Source: Brachynemurus nebulosus (lineage: Eukaryota > Arthropoda > Insecta > Neuroptera > Myrmeleontidae). From it: DNA of 64,000 nt. Position numbers and translations under genes: made by a program. The notes under the pieces are model-generated. The model saw nothing but the letters and a program-made list of their open reading frames with translations, was not told the origin of the DNA and searched no databases. Positions 24,834-37,173 of the stretch are shown one piece after another. The stretch lies in the NCBI GenBank assembly GCA_035578155.1, contig JAPWDM010000004.1, positions 32,950,387 to 33,014,386 on the forward strand. The letters are read 5' to 3'. Position 1 is the first letter of the stretch; each line of letters starts with the position of its first letter.

Positions 24834-25149
24834 TATAAATTTGTTGATAAAACTGATCCACTGTGTCAATAAAGATAATACATAAATGGGAATAAAATTG
24901 GAAAAATATCTTTTAAATTTTTCTTAAATTTATTAATTCTGCGACAATCAAATACGTATCTATATAGGCTACGTTCAATCAAAGTTGTTTTTTTTTATTC
25001 GGAAGTTTATTTTTTATCTGAAAAACGACCCTTCAGTTGACAAACAGCCCTGCAGATACTATATCTCTTTAAAATATAGATGTCACGCTTCAATTTTAAC
25101 GGTTTTATTTTTAATTCTACAAAATAAATAAAGAGTCTCGCCGAGTAAG
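24834..25149. other. AT-rich spacer
   Basis: Nothing recognised between the mariner relic and the next candidate element. Confidence 0.45.
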
Positions 25150-25820
25150 CGTATGGGATTTCGGCCCAGCGGCTAATCTTTTTCACGAACGGGGAGTAAT
25201 GTTCGAAAATATGGGTATGAGACCTCTACCCCCTATATTGTCAGATATATGGGGGTAACAACCCTTAATTTTTAAATTTTTTTCTTTAAAAGTATTGAAG
25301 ATAATTAGATGAAATTAACAGAGGTTGTTGATACATAATAGCTTTATGTTATACAGTTTTTTTTACATTCGTATGACATCATTTACTACATTAAAATAAT
25401 AATTGAATTTTTGAGGGTGCGTATTTTAGACCAACCCCTTGAGTAATACCTATCAAAAAAATATTTGTTATTTGGCTCTAACATAGTTATCGCGCGTAGA
25501 AATTTCAGAAATTAGGTCAAATTGGTGGAAGATGTCTTAAAAAAATATAAATTCAGGTTAAGTAACCTATGGAAAAAACAAAGGTTGCGATCTGGACGAC
25601 TTTCTATGGTATTTCTATGCATTTTTCGACGCTGAGTATGAATCTGCGGTCAATCAAATTCTTATACTCTTTAAATTTTTGTATAGAGCCATAAATATAC
25701 CTTAAATACGTGTAAAGTTATGAATATCAATATTATTACAGAATAAGGTATATGAATAGGCATTTTACAAAACGTCATACCCTTATATTATTTCCAAAGG
25801 CTCCAAACGAAATCCCATAC
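25150..25820. mobile_element. Possible short-TIR element (GTATGGGATTTCG ends)
   Basis: GCGTATGGGATTTCG near 25150 is matched by inverted CGAAATCCCATACAC near 25808. The interior is moderately complex (for example GTTGCGATCTGGACGACTTT near 25585) and non-coding. No target duplication was resolved, so the boundary and class are uncertain. Confidence 0.35.
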
Positions 25821-25910
25821 ACTTGAAATTAGAAATATAACTGCGTCTCGCAAAAAAAGAGAGCATGTGTTTAATTGATTATTATCAGATTGCAGTGGCA
25901 CTCGAACAAA

Positions 25911-26170
25911 CGGTCGGTGGCCTAATTGGTAAGGCGCTTGGCTAGTAACGAAGAGATCCGTGTTCGAGTCCCAGCCAATCCAATTTGATAATTTTTCAAA
26001 CACTATGTGAATTTTAATTAACATAATGAATTGGTCATACATACCAAAGTCGAATGTTCAAGTATCAGCTAAGCTGGACATCAAGTGAACATATGAATAT
26101 TGGTGTATGTGTAAATGCGAACAAAAGTTCGTCATACATTAATAATGTTTCACAGGCACTCGATAACATT
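25911..26170 (+). repeat. tRNA-derived SINE, copy 1
   Basis: The head has pol III box A-like TGGCCTAATTGG and box B-like GTGTTCGAGTCCC. A CTAGTAA anticodon-loop-like segment resembles tRNA-Thr(AGT). The acceptor and T stems do not pair properly, so it is not a functional tRNA. A non-tRNA body follows to about 26170. A related head (GCTCTTGGCTAATAA) is at 56165. Confidence 0.6.
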
Positions 26171-29100
26171 TGAAATTAGAAATTGAAGAAATTAATTTTT
26201 AAATGCAGTTACCCAAAAACATAAGATAGATAATGGAAATTTTAGAATTACCGGTATATTTCTAATTATTTTGTCAACATAGATTCCCATTTAAAGAAAA
26301 AACAAATTTGGAAAAAACTTTCAAAAAACTCCTGGCTATAGTAATCGATTGTACGAGCAGTAGCTACAAGCTTTATTTAAATTTTTGAACAAAGTTACTA
26401 GGCAGTTTAGCCACAATAAAAATGGAAACTCTCAAAAAACTCACATGTATATTGACGTAACATATTTATATAAAAACTTACGTTTTCGTAGTCTATGTTT
26501 ACATATAAATGATATTACATTTTTTTCAAAATTAGTTTCATTATCTGTTGTATAATTACTAGTGTTTGCAATGCATTTAATTAAGAAAATATACATAACT
26601 GATAAGGTATTGTTATAATTTTATTTTTGTTACAGGTGCGTCAAAGTTTCGTGATCACATCTACTTATCTAATTGGGTAATTAGTTTTTGTATTTATATA
26701 TTATTGCTTTTTATCAAAACATCAATTGCTTATTGAATAATATGATAATTCTACATTCTAGAAGTTTAAAAATTTCTAGAAATTTCTTCTTTTTCACAAA
26801 TACAGTAAACGTAATTCATACTAGAAATACCTGGCAAAGAAAGAATATATTATGTAAAGTGGTGTAAAATGAAAAAAAATACTGTAAAGTTGAGTGAATC
26901 GGTACATTTTCATACATTTTTTTTCCTATCAGATAACATAGAACAGACTAATTTTAGTTTCGATAAATTATTCTTTATTGTTATCATTTTAAGGATCCAT
27001 TTTTTTTTTTTTTATTTATTTTCTTTTTTTTATTTCTTATTAATCTTTAAATCAAGAGAACCAACAAAATAATCCTATTCAGTTTAAATAAAAAAATAAA
27101 AATTTTAATATTTTTAGAAGGAAAATGAAATCTAAACAGAAAAATTAAAATTGTCATAAAAAGAAACCCTATACATAAAATAAGTGAATTAAAAAAAATA
27201 TAGGTATGTGTACACATTTTGGATTACAATGACATATTTTTAAAATTTTTTTCAGTCCTGGTACGTCAAAACTTTTCCACCACCCATATTTTTTTCCTTT
27301 GAGCTTCATTTGCATCGCTATTTACTTCACTGACGTCATTAACCATACCTCCTGTTGTCCCTACCCACCCCAATTATGTATTAATTTGACCTAGATTATT
27401 AATTTAGAAATACATATCGACTATGGATAAAAAATTAACATAATTTCCATTTTTTTTTTTTTCAATAAATAAAGAAACTAGGATATGAAATTTGATAATA
27501 TAATTAAATTTCAAAAGAACTTAACCTAAACTATTTTTTATACTATTTCACTATTAACTAATTTTAACAGTAAATTAATTTATTATTATTTATAAATAGT
27601 AGCTTACGATAAACTCAAACAAAACAGTGACGACAAGATTTTATTTGTTTTGTCCCTCTTCACTTCGCTGCCCTTCCCAGTTCCCTTTTACGATAATAAA
27701 AAATGTGCCAATAAAGACACGTGTAAAAACTTTCTTTGTCATGTTGATGTCACTTAATCATTTAGACTTAAAATTAAAGTTTGAAAAATACACTTAAATT
27801 TATTAATTTTTATGCACTCTAAATTTTTTTACCAAGGCTTACTGTACGTGGTCTTTTGAGACAAAATGTACCTATGCATATTTCTCGCTTATGTTTATGT
27901 CAAAAAAATATTAAAATTAAAATTTACTATTGTAATCATTTTGGTAATATGATACGGTTTTACTCTATTAATTTTGCATTCATGACAATTTTTCAAAAAA
28001 TTTATTGTTTAAAAATTTATTATTTTTGTGATTACAGTAACATTATAATCATATTTATGAATTTTATGTATTATTTATAGACCAAGAGCTGCTAATGATT
28101 TGGTTCGACCGATATTTTACATAAAATATCTTATGTGTCTGAAATATAGCTGAACAACCCCGACACTCCAAAAGCCTGTTAATTGTTCAAAATTTTATTA
28201 CCTGTAAGTTTTACTACAGAAAAAAAAAAGATTTGCAATGAGTGTTGATTTAGTGTCAAAAATTAAAATCACAAATCATATGAATATAAATATTAAAAAT
28301 CTTTTTTTGGCATTTTTTAATCTTTATAGGCTTGAGGTGTTTTAGTTAACACACACCTATTTCACACATATAAAAAATATATTTTTCACAAATTTTCAGT
28401 AAGTACAATAGTCTTTGAATAACATTTTCAACAGCTCTTGGACTATCATTGGTAGTCAAGTCACATTACAATAACATCTGTACGGGTCAATGACTCTTAA
28501 AATTTATGTAAAAATAATGCAAATTATATTCAATATCCATGTAAAACTATAGCTGGGTTACATTACAATACATGTGTTGTACAAAATATATAATATAATC
28601 AATATACGATAATCATTAGTGACATTATTATGTCAAATTTTTTTTTGTTCTTTGTTTAATAATTCGAAGAATTATTGTGGTTTATTTTTGGTATATTTGG
28701 CCTATTTTTTTTTTTTTTTTTTTGAAAATGTAATAATAATTTATTATTGTGATTAATATTATATTATGTAAATTGAGTACCTAAACAATGAAACTTAATG
28801 CCTACCTGAATTGACAGGACAAAGAAAGGAAGTATGCCTAAGTGTAGAGATTGAGCACTAAATACAATGTGAGTCATTTAAGTTCTAGTTCTGTTAGTCA
28901 CGGTGCATCTGTCTGTACTCATACCAAAAAAGTTATGGCTATCCAAATTCTTAAGTGATTCACCCCTGTATAGTAAGAAAGTTAATTTCGCAGCATTGAT
29001 TCGTTCGTTGAAAATTATTAAACGATGAAAACACAAAACTTCTTTTCTACTTTTCATCATTGCCTCAAAACACATTTTAACACTGTCTGCCAGTTTTTGA

Positions 29101-29350
29101 ATAGCAATAGAAAATTCTTGATATTTCACACCTACGCTTACAAAACCTTATATTGCACTTTGCTTTATCATATCTAATTTTGCACCTGACGCAATCACCA
29201 CCCATATTCTATAATTACCGCATGCTTCCAAATTTCGTTCATGGAAACTATCGTGGAAAATATCCTACAGTAACTTAGTTATGGTTTCGATTATACCTAA
29301 CAACGTTATAAATATTTACTGATTATACTACTGTAACGTCTTCTGATATA
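26171..29350. other. AT-rich, no recognisable gene
   Basis: Long poly-T/A runs (for example 27001-27060 and 28700-28720). One TGACGTCA lies at about 27341. The 83-codon minus-strand frame at 28878-29129 has fairly normal composition but no recognisable domain. Confidence 0.45.
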
Positions 29351-31086
29351 CCGTAAAACCGTCTAGACCCAGACACTTTGCACCAATATTCAAAATAAAT
29401 AATTTCTACATTAACTTGCAACAATAAACATTTGTTCTTGAGAGAGAAAAACATCCTCTAAACAGCTGTACCAATAAAAACAACGGATTTCAATTTTTAC
29501 TATCTCATTTTACAGGATTACTATCCTCTAGTTTTTCAAAGAAATAAAATGTGTGTCTAACTTAGACATTTAATTTTCGTCGTAATTGTCATATTGTTTT
29601 AGTTTTGATACGTATTGTTTAGAATTTTATCGCGTATCATTTAATGATGTTTGAAGTTATATTCGATGTATATATAAAAATTACATGCTATATACATAAG
29701 GTAACGGGCCTAGTTTCTGACCTTTTAAGAGTGACGGCTGAGGTTAAACGACAGTAATAAATATAAGTTTAAACTTAAGAGACAATTAATAATTTTATCA
29801 ACTAGTTTATGGCTTTCAAAATAAAGTCATACAAGTAAAATAATTATTTGAATTGAATTAATAATTTAAATTAATGTTTTAAAAATTCGCAAAAAGGACC
29901 CAGTTTCTGACTCTCAAAATTTCTCATGTGACAGTTTCTGACCCTGACAGTGGCCTAGTTTCTGATTCTTAAATTTAAAAATACAGTTTTTTAAAATTTA
30001 ATTTATAAATAATTTTTTATTGATAAAAATGAATGTTTAATGTTATATACGTTATGAAAAGTAACAAAATCTAATCGAAGATAACTATAAGTAACAAAAT
30101 AACTAACAAAAACTGGTTAGAATTTAATTGGGCCATACCACTTTAGAAGTGAGCCTAGTAATTGACCCTCATATTTCAATAATAAAAATCATTCTAAGGT
30201 ATTTTATAAATATTTTAAAATAAATTTTAAACAAATATTAACCTGCTCATATATTTTTAATTAAGTTTTCATACTTACATGATGAATATTCCACAAATCA
30301 AAATGAGTACTTTGTAACATAAACTGTTAAGAAACTACCAAAAAAATAGTTTTTACACACATTTTAAACTTAAAAATTTTTTTTATTTAGTTAATATATT
30401 CTAAACTTTTTAAATTGCTGTTCATTAGACACAGAATAGATTACTTTAAATTAAGAATTTATTTTTTTTCTTATTTAAAATATAGTTTTTTTATTAATTT
30501 ATAACAAAGTTGAAAAGTTCAGAAACTGGGCCAGGGTCAATTACCGGGTCCTTTACCTTATATCCGTTTAGACTCGGACACATCAATTTATTACACTATG
30601 GCCGCGATTCGCACTGGCTGTAACTTCCACTATCCATACGTTATATTCCCGCCAGAATTACGCGGTTTATGCCTCCTTCTGGTGTCATATCGCATGTTTA
30701 CTTCATAAAGAGGCATACTATGCATGGACCCCTCTCCCGTCCCACAAAATATTTTGAAGCCTTTGACAGGCTCAAAGACATCAGATGATATAAAACACTG
30801 TCCTAACCCCGACGGGAGAGATTAGTTTGCATGTTATTACATTATTTAAGTAAGTGTCCGAGTCAAGACCGATTTAGGGTATAGACCCGGACACTTACTA
30901 ATTATTTTTTATTTTTTTTATTTTTACTTATAATGAAACAAATGGGTCAGGGATATAACAAATAATGTACCTACGCTCTTTCTAATGGTTATACTTTTAT
31001 AGGTGATATTTATAACGGAAACATGTATAAACATAAAATTAACCAAAAAAATGTAAAAAAGTGTCCGGGTCTAGACGGTTTTACGG
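29351..31086. mobile_element. TA-flanked element with reiterated GTGTCCGGGTCTAGACGG motif
   Basis: Terminal inverted repeats begin CCGTAAAACCGTCTAGACCC at 29351, with the inverse ending at 31086; TA flanks both (29349-29350, 31087-31088). The terminal motif recurs inside near 30566 (TTTAGACTCGGACAC), 30851 (GTGTCCGAGTCAAGACC) and 30882 (AGACCCGGACAC). It hosts a second TA-flanked element at 29699-30558. The section 30600-30850 has higher GC but no recognisable protein. Confidence 0.85.
29699..30558. mobile_element. Nested TA-flanked element with reiterated CAGTTTCTGACC motif
   Basis: The ends are imperfect inverted repeats, AGGTAACGGGCC at the left and the inverse of AGGTAAAGGACCC at the right, with TA on both sides (29697-29698, 30559-30560). 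The subterminal motif (C)CTAGTTTCTGAC or a variant recurs near 29709, 29900, 29932, 29952 and 30151, and inverted near 30520. It is inserted within the element at 29351-31086. Confidence 0.8.
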
Positions 31087-31339
31087 TAACGCTAGTTTCA
31101 GAAGTGACGACCCAGATTTTATAAATATATATTTTGTTATGGGTTATGTCTTTCGTTTTTATTCACAAATTTTTAACGCGTGTCGATTTGTTTCTGTAAT
31201 TTTTATCATTGGAAGCGATATTTTTTCGTAAATCGTCTTTTGGTAGGAAATTTATTCTTATGTATAACACGATAGTTGACTATATCAAACAATAAAATTA
31301 TAACATTTTTCCAAATAATTGCATAATAAATTATAGTTA

Positions 31340-32792
31340 GGGAGCTGATGGCAGTAATTTTTATTTGATTTCATCTTTTGGCAGAAGTTGATAGTACCAA
31401 AGATCTGAGAAAAATAGACAATGCAAACAATTTCTGCCATTAATAAAAAATAAGAAAAGGAACTAAGTACCCTAAATAATATCGTCGCCTCTGCGTCTTG
31501 TTCTAATAAAATTGTTTTAGCTTAAAAGAAAAAAAATGCAAATGACAGAAGTTTTTTCCCGCTGGGTTACGATGCTGCGATATTTAAAAAAATAAATGAT
31601 TCCATCGTTAAGTAGACTGACTTAGTTATTGAAATTATAAAAAAAGAAAAAAAACAAGAGTAATTACTTCTGCCACTTAGATAACGTTGGATTAGAAAAT
31701 TGAGGTAGGTATTACGAATTCAAAAAAAAAAAAAATACATACATATAAAATCAGTTTATTGTTTCTGTTTTGAAGCGTAATTGTTGCTGTTGCTCTAAAT
31801 CGCATAGACATAAAAAAGACAGAAATTTCGGTGCTGATTATTCGACTGTAAAAACTAAATGTAGTACCTATAGAATATTCTAACCCACATCCCCTTTCAC
31901 AAAATTTGGAGAAAACGCTTAAAGCTTGGATGCATTCGTTATCCAGACACGTCTGGTGCCCGGAGGTATTTTGGACATTTCGGAAAAGATTATATAAGTT
32001 TTTGAGCTATTATTCTATTTAAACCGATTTTCGGAAAGAATTAACATTCTTGGTCATAAAAATAAATTTTTTTCTAAAACTTGCAAAAATTCAACGCTTT
32101 TTCAGAATTTCCATTGCATCATGGTAAACAACGGCAAAAATCACATAAGATAGGCTTTGAGCCATTATACTAGGTAAATGGGTTTTTGAAAAAAAGTAAT
32201 TTTTATAACAGGAAATTCGCTATATTATAGACGATGCTGCTACAGAGATTTTTTTAGAATTGTAGTTAAAATTAGAGGTCCCTAGAGGTCTGTCTTTCAC
32301 AAATTTATTTGCAGACACAAGAATAACATCCAAGTGAATTCTTTCTTGTATTTTCAAAATTTTATTTCATAAAAGTCAGCACCATTTAAATTTCGTTCTA
32401 GTTTTTCCTAATCTGTACAGTAGTAAACTACATAATTTATACCTACCCGAGTAGAAATTTTTCCGGCCCTGATCAGGCTACAAACCGATTTACCAGACTT
32501 AAGGTAGGGCACGGATCAGCAAACCATATGAGGGATGGACCAAAAATGTAACGCTTTTTTAATTCCGGCCCCCTAACGAGGTCAGGACCAAATCAGACAA
32601 GTAGGGCAATCCTTAATACGATTTTCCTGATCCGGCACTGGTCAGCCCCTTATTCGATAAACCTAATAGGGCATGCTAAGCCCTGATAAGCCTGATCCGG
32701 ACCGGACCAAGTTAGGGCTTGTTCTATTTAATTTCTACTCAGGTATCAACGACAATAAAATCATATGTATACCGAAATTGCCATCAGCTCCC
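31340..32792. mobile_element. TA-flanked element with reiterated GGCAGAAGTT motif
   Basis: Ends GGGAGCTGATGGCA (31340) and TGCCATCAGCTCCC (32792), each next to TA (31338-31339, 32793-32794). Variants of GGCAGAAGTT recur near 31380 (TTTTGGCAGAAGTTGAT), 31430 (inverted), 31544 and 31664 (inverted). Non-coding. Near its right end it carries the MITE at 32446-32743. Confidence 0.75.
32446..32743. mobile_element. Nested 298-bp MITE, CCYGAGTAGAAATT ends
   Basis: Left CCCGAGTAGAAATT, right AATTTCTACTCAGG, both flanked by TA (32444-32445, 32744-32745). The interior is relatively GC-rich, with repeated CTGATCCGGRC / CCGGCCCTGATC blocks near 32465, 32618 and 32690. No ORF. Confidence 0.8.
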
Positions 32793-32794
32793 TA

Positions 32795-35019
32795 GCTATT
32801 ATCACAATTTCATATAGACAAACAATAATATGTAGTTAAAAAGTGAAATTTTTTTCTTTAAATAAAAAAATTCACACAAGAATTAAATGAATGAGCGATC
32901 AATAGTAACGAAGAAATAGATATCTGTTGGTTTTTTCTTATATTATTTTTATTTTTCATTTCTATTACGTACAAAATTAATTTATTATTTAATTTTCTTT
33001 GAAAATCAATTAAAACTTCCGACTTAAAGACAATTAGTTGTAGACAGTTTGTTAAATTGTTCAGTCAACAGTTCAATCTTTACTATACTTATCTACTTCT
33101 GTTGCGTCTATTGCTTGCTATATCGTACAATTATTTGATTGGTTCAATTTACTATTGATTATACTCACTTTTATTGTCATTTAATTCAGGTTAAATTTAA
33201 TTCAATTGTTTTTTTGTTTTATTCGATTCGTTTGTTTTTTAGTAATTCTTTTTTTTTTTAAGTAATTTCACTTATGTAACTCTGTAATGATCCAAGTAAA
33301 AGTTAAAATTATATTCGATTGGTTTTATGAAGTGTGCAGAATTAAGTATGTACTTATTTCATAGCTTTAACTACTATTGATGTAAAACGAAAATAAAAAT
33401 TTAAAAATTATAGATTGGACGGTTGGTTACATTTATTAAGATTGAATAACCCTTATCTAGAAATGGGACCCTTGTTTCTGGGACTTTTTACATAATTATA
33501 ATCTCTTACCTAGAAACCCAATTTTTTAATGTGAATTTAGTAAAATGATGTAGTTGAATAAAATTAGTTATTAATTTGTATTCCTCAGTATTTTGACATA
33601 ATTGAGAACTCTCTTTTAAAACAATTTTAGCATAATTCTTTGGCTATTTTAAAAACTAGAAACTCAGGAAGAATTTGAAACCGGTACCAAATTTTCACCT
33701 TTACTTAAGTGAATTTTTAATGTTACAATTAACAATATTAGAGGAACAATTGTAAAAAAAAAAAAAAAGAAAACTAGCAATAAGAGTGTAGAAATATCGT
33801 TGAAGTTAAAGATTCACCAGGCATCAAGTAAAGGAGTTGCTAGTGTACAACCTTAGTAAGTTCTACGATTAGGAATTATCAAAGCAGTTATTAGAATAAA
33901 AAAATAGTCAATATGAATATTTCCCATTTTTACAAGAAAAAATGAATCAAAAAAGGCTGTTTAATCGATAGTAAATTGATGCCCTATTACCACTGACAAA
34001 TTCCTTTGAAGAATGATGAATTTTTTCAACTGTACCCCAGCCCAAAAATATATTAATATTAAAAGAAAATTAGTACCGAATTTTGGATTACGCGTAATTT
34101 CTGATACTATAGCCTTGGTTTTTACAGTCAAATGTAAACATTGCGCTGAGTTTACCATACTTGCCATGATCTGAACATGATGTAACTATTAACACAAAAC
34201 CTACTATCAGGTGTTGCGAAAAATTATATATTTTTCGAAAGAAAAATTTTAATATTTAATACGTTCGCAGGTGCAGTATCGTGTGATATTTTAAGTAGAC
34301 GACACACTGTATACAATTAAATAAATATGTCAATTAAATTTACGTAATGATGCTGATATAAAAAATCTATTATTCCTTTTTTTTCTTTTTTTGTTACTAA
34401 ATAGAACTGGTTGACATTGACCGTTAAAATGAAGTTCCACAATTACTCTACATATACAAAAAATACACACAGCCACACACACACAGTATTTTTACTATAT
34501 TTGTACATACGTTCATAAAATGAAGATGAAAATGATTCAACAAAAAGATTCAAGGTGATTATAAAATAAAAACTATAAAAAAAGAAAACATAAATAAAAA
34601 CTTACCCAACAATTACTTTTCATTGTAATTGTGTTTAGAGTTGAAAAATGGGAAATCCATCATTTATAAGAGATTTAAAGAGTTAATTTAGCTAAAATTT
34701 TTTCCGTCTGTTTTTCTATTATTAGTATTATGAATTAAGGCATTATTGTTGTGTAACTTTCCTTAATCCATTTAATAAATTTAATTATTTATATTTAATT
34801 GTTTTTGAGTAATAAGTTACATAATAGTCTTTTTGTGATTTTTTTGAAAGTACAAATTAAAAGATTTTTGTAAGAGGAAACTGAAAATTAAAAGTGGTGT
34901 GTCATTTAGAAACAATGAAATTGTACAAAGATAGAAATTAAGGTAGTTGGTTGATATGTAAAACGATATTCAATACTAGTAATAAGAGCCTAATATTCAA
35001 TATTAGTAATAAGAGCCTA
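32795..35019. other. AT-rich, no recognisable gene
   Basis: Poly-A/T runs and an ACACAC run near 34470-34490. The minus-strand frame 33961-34167 is unremarkable. No paired repeats were seen. Confidence 0.45.
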
Positions 35020-35480
35020 TTTCGATTAAAACGACTTCAAAGTTTTGTAATTTTAACACGGGCTCTTATGGGAAAATGGTGTTGCAAAGGAATTTAATAA
35101 AAATTTATGTAATATGTTATAAAATACAAACCATATTTAATAAGAAATACAAAATTATTCACTACGCCGTGTTTTAAGGTAATTGGTCGGTAAAGGTTTT
35201 TCAAAGGATTTTAACGAAACTTCTTTAAATTTTTATTTAATTCAGTACCAATTATAATACGAGCCCTTAAAAAAATTAACCACCCCTTTTGTGAAAAAAC
35301 GATTTCAAAGTTTTGTAATTTTAACACGGGTTCCTATGCGAAAACTCTATTTTTTTTTTAATAAAATGAAAACGTGTCAAAGGAATTTGATAAAAATTTA
35401 ATGTTATAAAATACAAAGTTACAAACCATAAAACCATATTTAATAAGAACTAAAAATTATTCACCACGCCGTTTTTGAAA
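35020..35480 (+). repeat. Two-copy direct repeat, about 268-bp period
   Basis: CGACTTCAAAGTTTTGTAAT at about 35029, followed by TTTAACACGGG, recurs near 35297. CAAAGGAATTT, ATGTTATAAAATACAAA and CCATATTTAATAAGAA follow in the same order in both. A shorter duplication, TATTAGTAATAAGAGCCTA, is at 34975-35020. Confidence 0.7.
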
Positions 35481-35689
35481 TATACTTAATTCATAAACAT
35501 CATTTTACAACGTTATTTCAACGCTTTTTCAACAATGTTTATATATTGCTACAACATAAGCGCGCGGAAATTAAAAAAAAAAACAAGTGGTATACAAATA
35601 TAACAGCTGAAGAATATTAATACATTACCTAATTTTTGATAAAGGAAAATTTTTTGCTGATATATACTTTTGTACTTGACTATCTCAGA

Positions 35690-36196
35690 GCAACTACATT
35701 AAGTATTTGTGACGTCCGGATTTTCGTAGATACGTAACGTATACGTATGCCTACGTAGATACTTAATACATTTTTTTGAAATCAATTTATATTTTGATAC
35801 ACCTTTTTTAATTTTTTTATTTTGGTCGATGTTAAGACAGTTTCTAATCGATGTTAAAAATACCCCTGTCGCAGTATCTGCATAACATAGCGAATTTCCA
35901 AATATTGGGCACTGGTGGATCTCATCTAAGACCTGTTCCCATTTAAAATAGTTTAGCTTTCTAAGAGTAAAAGAATTTTTAAAATCGGCTGGGTAATTAG
36001 TTTTGGTATTTTTGGGATCCAAGAACCCGAACGGACTTTGTGCAGCATAGTTCTATCCATCAAAATAATTTAGTTTTCTAACAGTGAGAAAATTTTCAGA
36101 ATCGGTTCGATAGCTTATTTCTGGCGTTTTCGGATCTGCAAGATCCCCCCGGTGGACCCCATTAAAAAATCAGCTCGACCATATATTCTAGGCGGA

Positions 36197-36227
<31 letters not shown>
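35690..36227 (-). repeat. Dispersed repeat ending in (TA)n
   Basis: The block reading GGAAATTCGCTATGTTATGC on the minus strand (about 35878-35898), followed by a CTGCGACAGGGG block, recurs at 56440-56475. Two internal stretches (35945-36010 and 36065-36140) resemble each other: TTTAG, TTTCTAA, AATCGG. The unit abuts a (TA)n tract at 36197-36227. A 107-codon minus frame (35699-36022) crosses it. It may be a retroelement remnant, but no RT motif is visible. Confidence 0.45.
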
Positions 36228-36230
<3 letters not shown>

Positions 36231-36310
36231 GGTGTAAAATATATAACTCTCCGAAAAAATAGGGGAGAAAGGTCTCAATTTACTAATTAAGTTTTGCTAG
36301 TTAAATTGTA
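36216..36310. mobile_element. MITE terminus, ACAGGGTG ... ATAACTCTC family
   Basis: TATACAGGGTGTAAAATATA then TAACTCTCCG follows the (TA)n tract. The same terminus occurs inverted at about 40090-40121 and in diverged form at 62042. No second end was found here. Confidence 0.5.
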
Positions 36311-36723
36311 CCGATCAAGTTTCATTTCAGAAATTTTCGATTGTCAAAAACGTGTTAAAAAATGGCCCCTAGAAAAAAAAACTTAATCAGGCTCTGATTA
36401 CTTATCATTTTTTTCCTTTGCTTTTTGGAACGTAAATTTTTTTGTCAACAAAATATTTTTACCTGCTTGTTTACGGAATCTTTTTAAAATAGCTATACAG
36501 CAGTGTCCATAAAAATTTGAACATGATTTTTAATGAAACAATCTACGTCATATTTCAAAAAGATGGATTTCGTCAAATCTCATTAAATTATTTGGAAATT
36601 TAACAAACACCTGCAATCGATTTTAGTTATCACTGACTGTCAACTTTAATCCAATTCTTTGACACATTTAACACATTCAGGGCTGCCTCTAACATTGGCG
36701 TAGTTCAGAACAAAATTAAAACT

Positions 36724-36785
36724 AAACACCCCTCAGAATAAAGATGGTTTAATGGTTAAGGGCGCTTTTCTAATCATGGGACTGG
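36724..36785 (+). repeat. Degenerate tRNA-like SINE head
   Basis: GATGGTTTAATGGTTAAGGG looks like a box A region and is followed by CGCTTTTCTAATCA, aligning with the GCKCTTGGCTARTAA of the SINEs at 25911 and 56165. Box B is not convincing. Confidence 0.35.
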
Positions 36786-37173
36786 TGACATGAAAATATT
36801 TTTTTCACTATAAAATTTAGTTTTTTACGAATTATGACACAACAATTAAATTTAAAACATTTCTAAAATATACAATCGGTTTATTATTCATGCACATACA
36901 AATACTTTTAATTTTAATACTTTGATTTAAAGAAAAACCAGTACTTCTATTGTTGAAAATATGGTTATTTTCGAAGTGAAAAATGTACTGTTTTATTATT
37001 GATAATATCAGTCGTACCCATGTGACAAATATGTATAAATAGGTTACTAGTGTTTTTAATAAATACATAATAAATTTTCAGAACAGTATACTTATATAGT
37101 TATATGTATAAATATCCATGACAAGTAATAAATAACTTGAAAATATCTTTTTTAAAAAATAACTAATGGTCCA

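Noticed and set aside
22720..24885. 63- and 73-codon frames with near-identical protein
   Set aside because: They are the two inverted arms of the mariner relic read in opposite directions.
25911..25982. Functional tRNA-Thr gene
   Set aside because: Box A, box B and a CTAGTAA loop are present, but the acceptor and T stems do not pair. A SINE head explains it better.
28878..29129. 83-codon minus-strand frame
   Set aside because: Composition is fair, but there is no recognised motif, splice or promoter support.
35699..36022. 107-codon minus-strand frame as a gene
   Set aside because: Overlaps a dispersed repeat also present at 56.44 kb and lacks any recognisable catalytic motif.
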